Shown: positions 1 through 6,339 of the stretch, piece by piece
How the letters are laid out: every line of letters starts with the position of its first letter
Position numbering within the stretch: position 1 is the stretch's first letter
Source: Acidobacteriaceae bacterium
Lineage (GTDB): Bacteria; Acidobacteriota; Terriglobia; Bryobacterales; Bryobacteraceae
Direction of reading: 5' to 3'
Assembly (NCBI GenBank): GCA_019246575.1
Contig: JAFAQG010000882.1
Location: 1 to 9,035, forward strand
DNA: 9,035 nucleotides
Translations under genes and position numbers: made by a program
The notes under the pieces: generated by a model
What the model saw: only the letters and a program-made list of their open reading frames with translations
What the model was told of the DNA's origin: nothing
Database searches by the model: none

Positions 1-12
1 TTCTAAAGGGCA

Positions 13-40
13 GTTTTTGGGCGGAGCTTTGCTCAAAAAC
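13..40. repeat. Imperfect inverted repeat (possible hairpin) at left edge
   Basis: The arms GTTTTTGGGC (13-22) and GCTCAAAAAC (31-40) can pair over 10 bases with one G-U pair around an 8-base loop. No T-run follows the stem on either strand, so it is not a textbook intrinsic terminator. It lies about 110 bases beyond the stop codon of the minus-strand gene at 152-625 and could still mark the 3' end of that transcript. The rest of 1-151 shows no gene, RNA or promoter that I can support. Confidence 0.35.
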
Positions 41-151
41 GCATCCAAACTCTGCTACCGCCTATCTCTGAACGCCAATACTCCGCTCAGCTCTATCGCT
101 GCTCCCCATTTCGCTGTGGTTCATCACTGGTGAGATATCCGGGCTAATCAG

Positions 152-625
152 TTATTCCGGCAGAAAGATCAGGCCAGATTGAACATCGCTCAGATCGCCC
201 GATTGCGTTAGCACGAACGTCGAGGTGATGAATCCCGACGCTCGTTCAAATTGGCCTTTTCCGCCTTCGATCCTCCAAGCGGCAGTGCCGGCGATTGTTC
301 CAGGTTCAGGACTGGATGTGAAATGCCCTTCGCCGATCGTCGAAAATTGGAGCATGTGCTCAGCATCCTCACCGAAAGTGATGCTGCCGTCCTCTCGAAA
401 CGAGTCCGGCCCCACAAGATGCAACTGAGATTCGAGAAATGCAAGCTCCCCTTCGGAGGCTTTCACTTCCGTATTCAAACCCGCAAGTTCAATCTTCGTC
501 GTCACAGTACAACTGGTCGCGCTCGTTGTCGCTCGCAGGACCTTCGGGTCTGTACCGGCGGGTACTGCTTGACCTCTGAAATGCATCGTGTAAACGATCT
601 GGCGCATATGCGTTGGATTTCGCAT
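152..625 (-). CDS. Conserved-looking hypothetical protein, 157 aa, beta-rich
   Basis: I do not recognise the family with certainty. The protein has no signal peptide and no membrane segment. It is rich in beta-forming residues and short Gly turns. The best-marked stretch is residues 113-139, with GTAAWRIEGGKGQFERASG followed by an ITSTFVL strand. The pattern 'G-T-x-x-W-x-I-x-G-G-x-G-x-F-x-x-A-x-G' is reminiscent of small barrel (calycin or allene-oxide-cyclase-like) proteins in which a strand is followed by an 'F..A.G' turn; this is inference only. The start is supported by GGAG 5 bases upstream of the ATG (bases 631-634, read on the minus strand). It follows the phosphodiesterase-like gene on the same strand after a 51-base gap, so the two may be co-transcribed. 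DUF3224 was considered but the motif order does not fit well. Confidence 0.75.
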   Translation of the reverse strand: MRNPTHMRQIVYTMHFRGQAVPAGTDPKVLRATTSATSCTVTTKIELAGLNTEVKASEGELAFLESQLHLVGPDSFREDGSITFGEDAEHMLQFSTIGEGHFTSSPEPGTIAGTAAWRIEGGKGQFERASGFITSTFVLTQSGDLSDVQSGLIFLPE

Positions 626-630
626 TACGT

Positions 631-634
631 CTCC
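631..634 (-). promoter_or_regulatory. Ribosome binding site for the 157-aa gene
   Basis: On the minus strand GGAG lies 5 bases before the ATG at 623-625. This favours that start over the internal ATG six codons later. Confidence 0.55.
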
Positions 635-676
635 ACTGTAATACAGCTTTTCCGCTCCATTTCGTGAAATCGGAAT

Positions 677-1726
677 CTACTTCCACGAATGTTGCGGGCC
701 CTCGCTGCGACTCTCGCGCATGAGCGCGGCGAGATCTTCGTATTGATCCGTGGCAATGAGATTTACGCCGGCCTGGATGCAAGCCCGCCAGCGAGTACGC
801 ACAGCTTCGGGAGATCCAAAATTATACTGGTCGAACCAACCGCGGTCCCTGCCCCGCTGAAAACCATCGAGCGTATAGAACCGGATCCAATAGCCCAATC
901 GGTGCGCATGCTCCACGAAAGCACGTAACCGCGCCATCTCTGCGGGATTCCAATCTCCCGCCTTGTTCTGCCCGCCCTCTTCGATTTCTGCCCACGAATT
1001 GTTCCACCACCGGCGATAGTTGGTCGGCCGCTCCGTGAGAAGTTGCTCCGGCGGCAAGCTGGCGGCAACATGGGCCGCCTCATTCCCATTCGCAGTCGGC
1101 GGGTTATTCGTGTGCGCCGAGCCGAAAATTCGGAGGCGTTGTCCTTCGGGAATCTCACGAAAGAAGACTTGCTCCTGTGCATCGGATTCCTCCGTCAACA
1201 CGAGAAGAGGCCGAACATCAAACGGCGCTAACTCGCGGGCATCGCGAGTTTTCGGTGCTGTCACAATCCACGATTCATAGCTGCCCAGCAACTCCCAAAC
1301 GGCATGAAGCAGCGGCGCTTGGTTGTCCTTGAAATCGAAATGCAGAACGATGAGCGGCCAGTTGTCACGGCGCCCGTCCGCCAGTGCCCTTTCCACTATG
1401 GGGCGCACACGCTCAAAGAAGTAATCGCGTAACAACGGCTCGTTACCGGTCGTTTTGGCATCGTGTGCAACCACGACGTGTCCCTGGCCGGCGGCATCAA
1501 CGTGCCAGGCAAGGTCCTGCTCGATGGCTACTGGGAGTCCCGTCCCCAGTGCCCGGTCTATACGGTCGTTCCAAAGCCCGTCATACGGATAGCAGTTATG
1601 CGCATCCAAAACCGGCCGATTGTGATTCAGATAGTCCAGTTGACGCTGCTGTGCACTGCCCATGGAAGCGGTAAGGCCAAACGCGAGTAGTGCGGAACAC
1701 AAGGCGCCCCGCAGTCGGCCGTTCAT
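677..1726 (-). CDS. Secreted PI-PLC/GDPD-like TIM-barrel phosphodiesterase
   Basis: The predicted product is 349 aa, probably exported. Residues 1-25 form a signal peptide (basic start, then LCSALLAFGLTA, with cleavage probably after Gly-Ser-Ala25). The mature part resembles the PLC-like phosphodiesterase superfamily. A first catalytic-type His lies in DAHNCYP (H43), then acidic residues in IEQDL (E69, D71), a second His in VVAHD (H88), the strand HFDFKDN (129-135), and closing barrel strands around RFYTLDG (282-288) and NLIATDQYEDL (322-332). This His...Glu-x-Asp...His order is that of PI-specific phospholipase C and glycerophosphodiester phosphodiesterases, which cleave phosphodiester bonds in lipids by acid-base catalysis; the true substrate is unknown. 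The reading frame stays open upstream to 1855, but the ATG at 1724-1726 was chosen because it starts a clean signal peptide, has AGGAG just before it, and avoids overlap with the divergent gene. Confidence 0.75.
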   Translation of the reverse strand: MNGRLRGALCSALLAFGLTASMGSAQQRQLDYLNHNRPVLDAHNCYPYDGLWNDRIDRALGTGLPVAIEQDLAWHVDAAGQGHVVVAHDAKTTGNEPLLRDYFFERVRPIVERALADGRRDNWPLIVLHFDFKDNQAPLLHAVWELLGSYESWIVTAPKTRDARELAPFDVRPLLVLTEESDAQEQVFFREIPEGQRLRIFGSAHTNNPPTANGNEAAHVAASLPPEQLLTERPTNYRRWWNNSWAEIEEGGQNKAGDWNPAEMARLRAFVEHAHRLGYWIRFYTLDGFQRGRDRGWFDQYNFGSPEAVRTRWRACIQAGVNLIATDQYEDLAALMRESRSEGPQHSWK

Positions 1727-1772
1727 CACTCCTACATTATGCTCGTCTATATCCAGTCCGTTAGATCGAGGC
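1727..1772. promoter_or_regulatory. 46-base divergent intergenic region
   Basis: This is the whole gap between the start codons of the PLC-like gene (minus) and the PHP hydrolase gene (plus). Both transcripts must start here or inside the opposite gene, so the promoters probably overlap. A TATATC element at 1748-1753 (plus) and CATAAT on the minus strand are the only -10-like hexamers I noticed, and neither has a convincing -35 partner. GAGG lies directly before the plus-strand ATG. The promoter function is inferred from gene layout. Confidence 0.35.
1729..1733 (-). promoter_or_regulatory. Ribosome binding site for the PLC-like gene
   Basis: AGGAG on the minus strand lies only 2 bases before the ATG at 1724-1726. 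The core is strong but the spacing is short. It supports this start over the longer open frame that would run into the divergent gene. Confidence 0.45.
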
Positions 1773-3257
1773 ATGAAAAAGAATATTGTTCGGCTGCTAT
1801 GTTTTGGCTGTCTTCTGCCGAACGCGTGCAAGCCACATCCGTTCGAGGGCAACAAGCCCGATATCGTTCTCGACGGCGTCGTAACCCGAGCTGATAACCA
1901 GACCTACCGCGAAGTCCCGTTTCGCGTGCCCGAAGGAATCATACGATTGACGATTCGGCTCTCGCACACGGGAGGGCAAGAGCACACGACGATCAATTTT
2001 GGCCTGTTCGACGCGCGCAATTTCCGCGGCTGGAGCGGAGGCAGCCAGGGCACGTTCACCCTGTCCGAAACAGACGCTACGCCGTCTTATGTGCCAGGCC
2101 CAATTGTTGCAGGCGAATGGAAACTGCTTGTCGGAGTGCCGAATATCCGAGCTGGCGTGCGGTCTCGTTTCCGTGCCGAAGTTTTTCTTTCTCGGCCCGA
2201 CACTCCGATCGCCGTCTCTACATTCTCAACCGTGCCGCTGAATGTCGAACCGCGCTGGTATCGCGGCGATCTTCACATGCACTCCGGACACAGCGATGGT
2301 TCTTGCCGCAGCCAAAATGGCCAGCAGGTCCGCTGTCCCGTCTTCAAGACGGTCGAAGCTCCCGTGAACCGTGGACTCGATTTCATCGCCATCACGGACC
2401 ACAACACTATGTCCGATTACGATGCCATACGGGAGCTGCAGGCATACTTTGACCGGCTACTGATCATCCCCGGCCGCGAGATCACCACCTTCGAAGGGCA
2501 CGCGAACGTCTTCGGAACGGTGCAGTACATTGAATTTCGACTTACCAGCGCACAGTTGCCGACTGCGAACGCGCTACTGCGACAGGTGCGCGATCTACAT
2601 GCACTCATCTCCATTAACCATCCGAATGATGTTTCCGGCGAGTCGTGCCTCGGATGCGGCTGGACGGCGTTGGATACTGACTTCCATCAGGTCACGGCCC
2701 TAGAAGCGGTCAATGGCGGTGATGCGGAAGCACCGTCGTCAGGTATTTCGTTTTGGCAAGAACGGCTGAATCGAGGTTTCCGTCTGACGGCAATCGGCGG
2801 AAGCGATAATCACAACGCCGATCGGACGGACATCCCGTCGAGCATCGGACACCCTACGACAGTCGTCTATGCCGACAATCTCTCGGAACGCGCGATTCTC
2901 CAGGCAATTCGATCGGGCCGCGTTTTCATCGACGTGGAGGGCACGCGGGACCGCGCCCTCGATATCTCTGCAACTGTCAATGGCTCGCCCATAGAAATGG
3001 GCGAACAGGTGACAGTGCCCAAGGGAACAACCTTGCACTTTTCCATCGCCGTCAGGAACGCGGCCGGCTCGCAGATCGAATGTGTCGAGGACGGACGGAA
3101 AATTGAGCGGATAAACAACCCCGTAGTCAACCAAGGTGACCAAGTGAAGACATTCGATTTCATCAGCGATGGGTCGAAACATTGGTTTCGGGCGAACGTC
3201 CGCTCGCCGGAAGGCCATCTGCTGCTGTTGGGAAATCCCGTTTACGTAAACTTCTGA
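1773..3257 (+). CDS. Exported PHP-domain metallohydrolase, CehA/McbA-like
   Basis: The product is 494 aa. The N-terminus MKKNIVRLLCFGCLLPNACK looks like a signal peptide. Cys19 could be a lipoprotein cysteine, but the Pro three residues before it is not a canonical lipobox. Residues 25-158 form a beta-rich domain before the catalytic PHP domain. PHP metal-binding motifs are all visible: GDLHMHSGHSDG (165-176), ITDHN (207-211), PGREIT (233-238) followed by EGHANVFG (241-248), NHP (282-284) and GGSDNH (342-347). These residues normally hold a multi-metal centre that hydrolyses phosphoester bonds, or ester/carbamate bonds in CehA and McbA (carbaryl hydrolases). The C-terminal part from about 390 is another beta domain. 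C178/C188 and C292/C295 could form disulfides in the periplasm. The frame is open from 1662, but the ATG at 1773 starts the signal peptide and has GAGG before it. The physiological substrate cannot be read from sequence. Confidence 0.85.
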   Translation: MKKNIVRLLCFGCLLPNACKPHPFEGNKPDIVLDGVVTRADNQTYREVPFRVPEGIIRLTIRLSHTGGQEHTTINFGLFDARNFRGWSGGSQGTFTLSETDATPSYVPGPIVAGEWKLLVGVPNIRAGVRSRFRAEVFLSRPDTPIAVSTFSTVPLNVEPRWYRGDLHMHSGHSDGSCRSQNGQQVRCPVFKTVEAPVNRGLDFIAITDHNTMSDYDAIRELQAYFDRLLIIPGREITTFEGHANVFGTVQYIEFRLTSAQLPTANALLRQVRDLHALISINHPNDVSGESCLGCGWTALDTDFHQVTALEAVNGGDAEAPSSGISFWQERLNRGFRLTAIGGSDNHNADRTDIPSSIGHPTTVVYADNLSERAILQAIRSGRVFIDVEGTRDRALDISATVNGSPIEMGEQVTVPKGTTLHFSIAVRNAAGSQIECVEDGRKIERINNPVVNQGDQVKTFDFISDGSKHWFRANVRSPEGHLLLLGNPVYVNF

Positions 3258-3355
3258 TCTGCACAATAAAACCAGTACTGAACTAGCTCCTCAAGGTCGA
3301 TTTTTTTGGTACGGTGGAAGACGGTCCGAGCATCGAATAGCCTATGGTGAGCATC

Positions 3356-3364
3356 GGGAGGGGG
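3356..3364 (+). promoter_or_regulatory. Ribosome binding site deciding the egtB start
   Basis: The purine block GGGAGGGGG ends 3 bases before the ATG at 3368, with its GGAG core 7 bases away. The earlier in-frame ATG at 3344 has no such sequence upstream. The rest of 3258-3355 holds no gene; a T7 run at about 3301-3307 has no stem before it. Confidence 0.6.
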
Positions 3365-3367
3365 TGT

Positions 3368-4612
3368 ATGGCGGCAATTGCGAACCGAACCGGAAGTCGT
3401 GCGTTGGTCGAGGAATTACACGCGGCGCGCGACGAAAGCGACCGCTTATTCCGCGTCGTCAAACCCGAGGCCACTTACGATCGCCCCATCGACGCCCGCC
3501 ACCGCACTATTTTTTACATCGGGCATTTGGATGGTTTCGACTCGATTCAGATTTGCCGTGAAGGTCTGGGGATAAACTCCCGTGACCCGCGACTGGATGA
3601 CTTATTCCAGGCCGGCATCGATCCTGATTCAGCTCACTTACCTACCGACACACCCGCCGATTGGCCATCGCTCGATCAAGTCTCTTCATATGTAAGCCGC
3701 TGTCGCGCGAGTGTGGATCAGCACTTAGCACATGCGCCGGAAGATGTTGTTTGGATGGCCGTCGAGCACAGGCTAATGCACCTGGAAACGCTCGCATACA
3801 TGTTTCACAACCTTCCTCATCGATTGAAATCTGCGCCTGCGGAGTACGCCGACCGGCCAGAGGGCTCGACAAATCACTCGAATACCTGGTGCACCATCCC
3901 CGCCGGCGAAGCAGTTTTGGGAAAGAACGAGGATGGATGCTTTGGCTGGGACAACGAGTACGGCCAATCCCGATGTCACGTGCCTGCATTCAAGATCCAG
4001 CGGTACAGCGTGACGAATGGCGAATATCTGCGATTCCTCGAGCACGGCGCTCCGATGCCTCACTTCTGGGTTCGTCGTGGTAACACCATTTACTATCGCG
4101 GCATGTTTGAGGATTTTCCCCTGCCACTGGATTGGCCCGTGTATGTCACTCAAGCGCAGGCACAATCGTATGCCGATTGGCTCGGCAAAGCACTGCCCAC
4201 AGAAGCCCAATTTCATCGCGCTGCTTACGGTAGTCCCGAAAGGGGACAGAGACAGTATCCTTGGGGTGACGCCGTTCCGACACCCGCGCACGGCAACTTC
4301 AATTTTTGGCGATGGGAGCCTGAGCCCGTTTACGCAACGCCGGCCGGCGACAGTGCTTTCGGTGTAAGTCAGCTTACAGGAAATGCATGGCAATGGACCT
4401 CGACCGCATTCGGACCATTCCCAGGTTTTAAGCCGCGTGAGACGTACGCAGGCTACTCTGCCAATTTCTTCGACGGCGAGCATTACGTTATGAAGGGCGC
4501 GTCATCGCGAACGGCCGCGCGATTGCTCAGGCGATCATTCCGAAATTGGTTCCGGCGCGATTACCCCTACACCTATGCAACTTTTCGATGCGTCGAGAAT
4601 GAGAACGAGTAG
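3368..4612 (+). CDS. egtB: EgtB-like hercynine sulfoxide synthase (DinB + FGE-sulfatase domains)
   Basis: The product is 414 aa, soluble and presumably cytoplasmic. EgtB is a non-heme iron(II) enzyme that uses O2 to form a C-S bond between hercynine and a thiol (gamma-glutamylcysteine or cysteine) in ergothioneine synthesis. The N-terminal DinB-like four-helix part (about 10-150) supplies the three-His iron site: H53 in IGHLDGF, and H134 and H138 in the HRLMHLE motif, which is the family's HxxxHxE. These positions nearly coincide with H51/H134/H138 of the mycobacterial enzyme (recalled numbering). The C-terminal formylglycine-generating-enzyme/SUMF1 fold (about 172-410) shows YSVTNGEY (213-220), LPTEAQFHRAAYG (276-288), YPWGD (297-301), LTGNAWQWT (336-344) and the final FRCV (406-409). 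No Arg occurs between residues 76 and 110, where the mycobacterial enzyme has its two gamma-glutamylcysteine-binding arginines, so cysteine may be the thiol donor. egtD follows without a gap, supporting the assignment over other SUMF1 proteins. An ATG at 3344 would add 8 residues. Confidence 0.85.
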   Translation: MAAIANRTGSRALVEELHAARDESDRLFRVVKPEATYDRPIDARHRTIFYIGHLDGFDSIQICREGLGINSRDPRLDDLFQAGIDPDSAHLPTDTPADWPSLDQVSSYVSRCRASVDQHLAHAPEDVVWMAVEHRLMHLETLAYMFHNLPHRLKSAPAEYADRPEGSTNHSNTWCTIPAGEAVLGKNEDGCFGWDNEYGQSRCHVPAFKIQRYSVTNGEYLRFLEHGAPMPHFWVRRGNTIYYRGMFEDFPLPLDWPVYVTQAQAQSYADWLGKALPTEAQFHRAAYGSPERGQRQYPWGDAVPTPAHGNFNFWRWEPEPVYATPAGDSAFGVSQLTGNAWQWTSTAFGPFPGFKPRETYAGYSANFFDGEHYVMKGASSRTAARLLRRSFRNWFRRDYPYTYATFRCVENENE

Positions 4613-5578
4613 ATGCCCGCCTCACTTACGTCCGAACTGTCGGAATTCGCGCTCGACGTCGCACAGGGACTCGGAGGTTATGGCCAGAAGACGTTGCCTC
4701 CGCGCTGTTTCTATGACGAACTGGGCAGCACGCTTTTCGAAGCAATCACTCTACTTCCCGAATACGGACTAACTACGGCCGATGAGAGGTTACTAGAGAA
4801 TCACGCACAAGATATTGCTGCATTCACGGGCGATCTGTCCGTCGTCGCTGAGCTGGGCAGTGGAACCGGCCGCAAAACAAGGCACATACTCCTTGCCAAC
4901 ACCCCTACAGAACGCGGTGTCGTTTATTGTCCAATTGACGTGTCTCCGGCCGCACTTGCGCGCTGCGAGGCCGAGTTAAGCGGCTTGGCATGCGTGCACG
5001 CCGTTTGTAGCGATTGGATTCAGGGGCTCAAAGAAATCGCCGCATTCCGAACGGCTGGGCGGGCCATACTGCTTCTGTTTCTCGGCAGCTCTATTGGAAA
5101 TGTCGGCAGAAATGACATCGTTACTTTTTTAAGAAGCATTCGAGAGCAGCTCCGAGAAGGCGATCATCTGCTGATTGGGGCCGACCTCGTCAAGGCTATC
5201 GATACCATGATTAGGGCATACGATGATCCCACCGGTGTCACGGCCGCGTTCAATTTGAATCTTCTGGGCCGCATCAACCGCGAGCTCGAGGCCGATTTCG
5301 ATCTGCGCTCGTTCCGGCATGAAGTGCGTTGGAATCACGAGGCAAGGCGCGTCGAAATGCATTTGCGCTCCTGCTCCGATCAAAAAGTATACATTCGCGG
5401 CTTGGATATGGCCTTGAGATTTGCCGAGGGCGAAACGATTTGGACGGAATCCTCGCATAAATTTACCCTTGCCGAGCTCGATCATTATGCGAGAGAAGCC
5501 GGCTTTCGGCCGGTACGTACGTGGGTCGATGCCGAATGGCCGTTTGCCGAAGCTTTGTGGAAAGCCGTTCCTATTTAG
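4613..5578 (+). CDS. egtD: L-histidine N-alpha-methyltransferase EgtD
   Basis: The product is 321 aa, the usual EgtD length. EgtD transfers three methyl groups from S-adenosylmethionine to the alpha-amino group of histidine, giving hercynine, the substrate of EgtB. Family marks in order are FYDELGS (33-39), PEYGLTTADERLL (49-61), the SAM-binding ELGSGTGRKTRHIL (80-93), PIDVS (107-111) with the acidic SAM-ribose residue, CSDW (132-135), LFLGSSIGN (155-163), GADLVK (189-194), the FNLNLLGRINRE segment (213-224) and TESSHKF (278-284). E279 and S281 match the histidine-side-chain-binding Glu and Ser of the mycobacterial enzyme (recalled). The ATG comes immediately after the egtB TAG, so translation is probably coupled. 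The stop overlaps the convergent PIG-L stop by 4 bases. The assignment is firm; residue-level matches are from memory of the family. Confidence 0.93.
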   Translation: MPASLTSELSEFALDVAQGLGGYGQKTLPPRCFYDELGSTLFEAITLLPEYGLTTADERLLENHAQDIAAFTGDLSVVAELGSGTGRKTRHILLANTPTERGVVYCPIDVSPAALARCEAELSGLACVHAVCSDWIQGLKEIAAFRTAGRAILLLFLGSSIGNVGRNDIVTFLRSIREQLREGDHLLIGADLVKAIDTMIRAYDDPTGVTAAFNLNLLGRINRELEADFDLRSFRHEVRWNHEARRVEMHLRSCSDQKVYIRGLDMALRFAEGETIWTESSHKFTLAELDHYAREAGFRPVRTWVDAEWPFAEALWKAVPI

Positions 5579-6321
5579 GTTAGACTCCTCCATAGCCCGC
5601 GTTGCCTCGGCAACCAGATCCGCTCTCCATTCCGGTACTTCTCTGCGAATCGTGCGATTTCCCTGGCTTGGCTGCCGTCGATTTGAGATTCGTAACGTCG
5701 TACAACTCCGATTTTGTTTCGAATCGCGTAGCGCGATCGGATTATGTGCGGGTACAATCGAGATCCGGTCTCGCGCTCGATATCCCTTACTTGCTGAAGA
5801 ACGACGTCGTTCGGCGTCCAAGTCGCGTACGGAAGATCCTCATAGAATCCCACTCTGAATGACTTCCCGAGTCTCAGAGCAGCGATGCGAACCGTTCTGT
5901 GGTCCACGTGACCTCCAATTCCCAGCGGAGCAATCACCAGCCCCGTTGTCACATACGATTTGCAAAGACCAGCGATGACCTTGACGTCTTCCTCGCGAGG
6001 TGAAATGCGCTCTGCGTTGCACACAGACCGTGCATCGATTCGGAGACGGATTGGTGCGTCAAGCATCCCGTATGAGTCGATTGCAATTTCGGGATCGAGA
6101 GCAGCGATAGCCCGCCGGTCCTCTCGTGTGCGTAACGCCGAGATGTACCACTCGCTTTCGCCTCCATTGACCAGCGCGACTGCACGAGGACCATAGAGGC
6201 TGCGGGTAAAAAAATTTACGATTCGAAGTTGTACCCGCCGCTCACGCCATGCCCGCAAAGATATCGCGAGCGAGAACACTGCGTCGTCGCAGTGCGGCGA
6301 TAGCACGGATAACGTTCGCAT
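5575..6321 (-). CDS. PIG-L/LmbE family N-deacetylase
   Basis: The product is 248 aa, a usual size for the family. PIG-L proteins are zinc-dependent deacetylases that remove acetyl groups from N-acetylglucosamine-type sugars on lipids, thiols (MshB, BshB) or glycans. The signature SPHCDDA (8-14) corresponds to the family's PHPDDE: H10 and D13 are expected metal ligands and D12 the general base, while C11 replaces the more common Pro or Asp. The second motif GGHVDH (136-141) supplies the third ligand H138. No signal peptide is present, so it acts in the cytoplasm. It is the last gene of the minus-strand glycan operon, 18 bases after glf, which favours an amino-sugar or nucleotide-sugar glycan substrate. 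A thiol-related role is possible because egtBD is adjacent, but egtBD is convergent, not co-transcribed. The ATG at 6319-6321 starts directly at the conserved first beta strand. Confidence 0.88.
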   Translation of the reverse strand: MRTLSVLSPHCDDAVFSLAISLRAWRERRVQLRIVNFFTRSLYGPRAVALVNGGESEWYISALRTREDRRAIAALDPEIAIDSYGMLDAPIRLRIDARSVCNAERISPREEDVKVIAGLCKSYVTTGLVIAPLGIGGHVDHRTVRIAALRLGKSFRVGFYEDLPYATWTPNDVVLQQVRDIERETGSRLYPHIIRSRYAIRNKIGVVRRYESQIDGSQAREIARFAEKYRNGERIWLPRQRGLWRSLT

Positions 6322-6339
6322 CCATAAACGCCGGAATGG

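Noticed and set aside
1727..1855. Longer N-terminus of the PLC-like protein (start at 1855 or at the ATG at 1772-1774)
   Set aside because: It would overlap the divergent gene, bury the signal peptide inside the protein and lacks a better ribosome site.
3299..3310. T7 run after the PHP gene as an intrinsic terminator
   Set aside because: No stable GC-rich stem was found directly before it.
3773..4483. Open frame of 236 codons on the minus strand inside egtB
   Set aside because: It is antisense to a well-recognised gene, has no family-like motifs and its composition is that of a shadow frame.
5129..5821. Open frame of 230 codons on the minus strand covering the end of egtD and of the PIG-L gene
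   Set aside because: It is out of frame with both recognised genes and shows no recognisable motif; it is best explained as a shadow frame.
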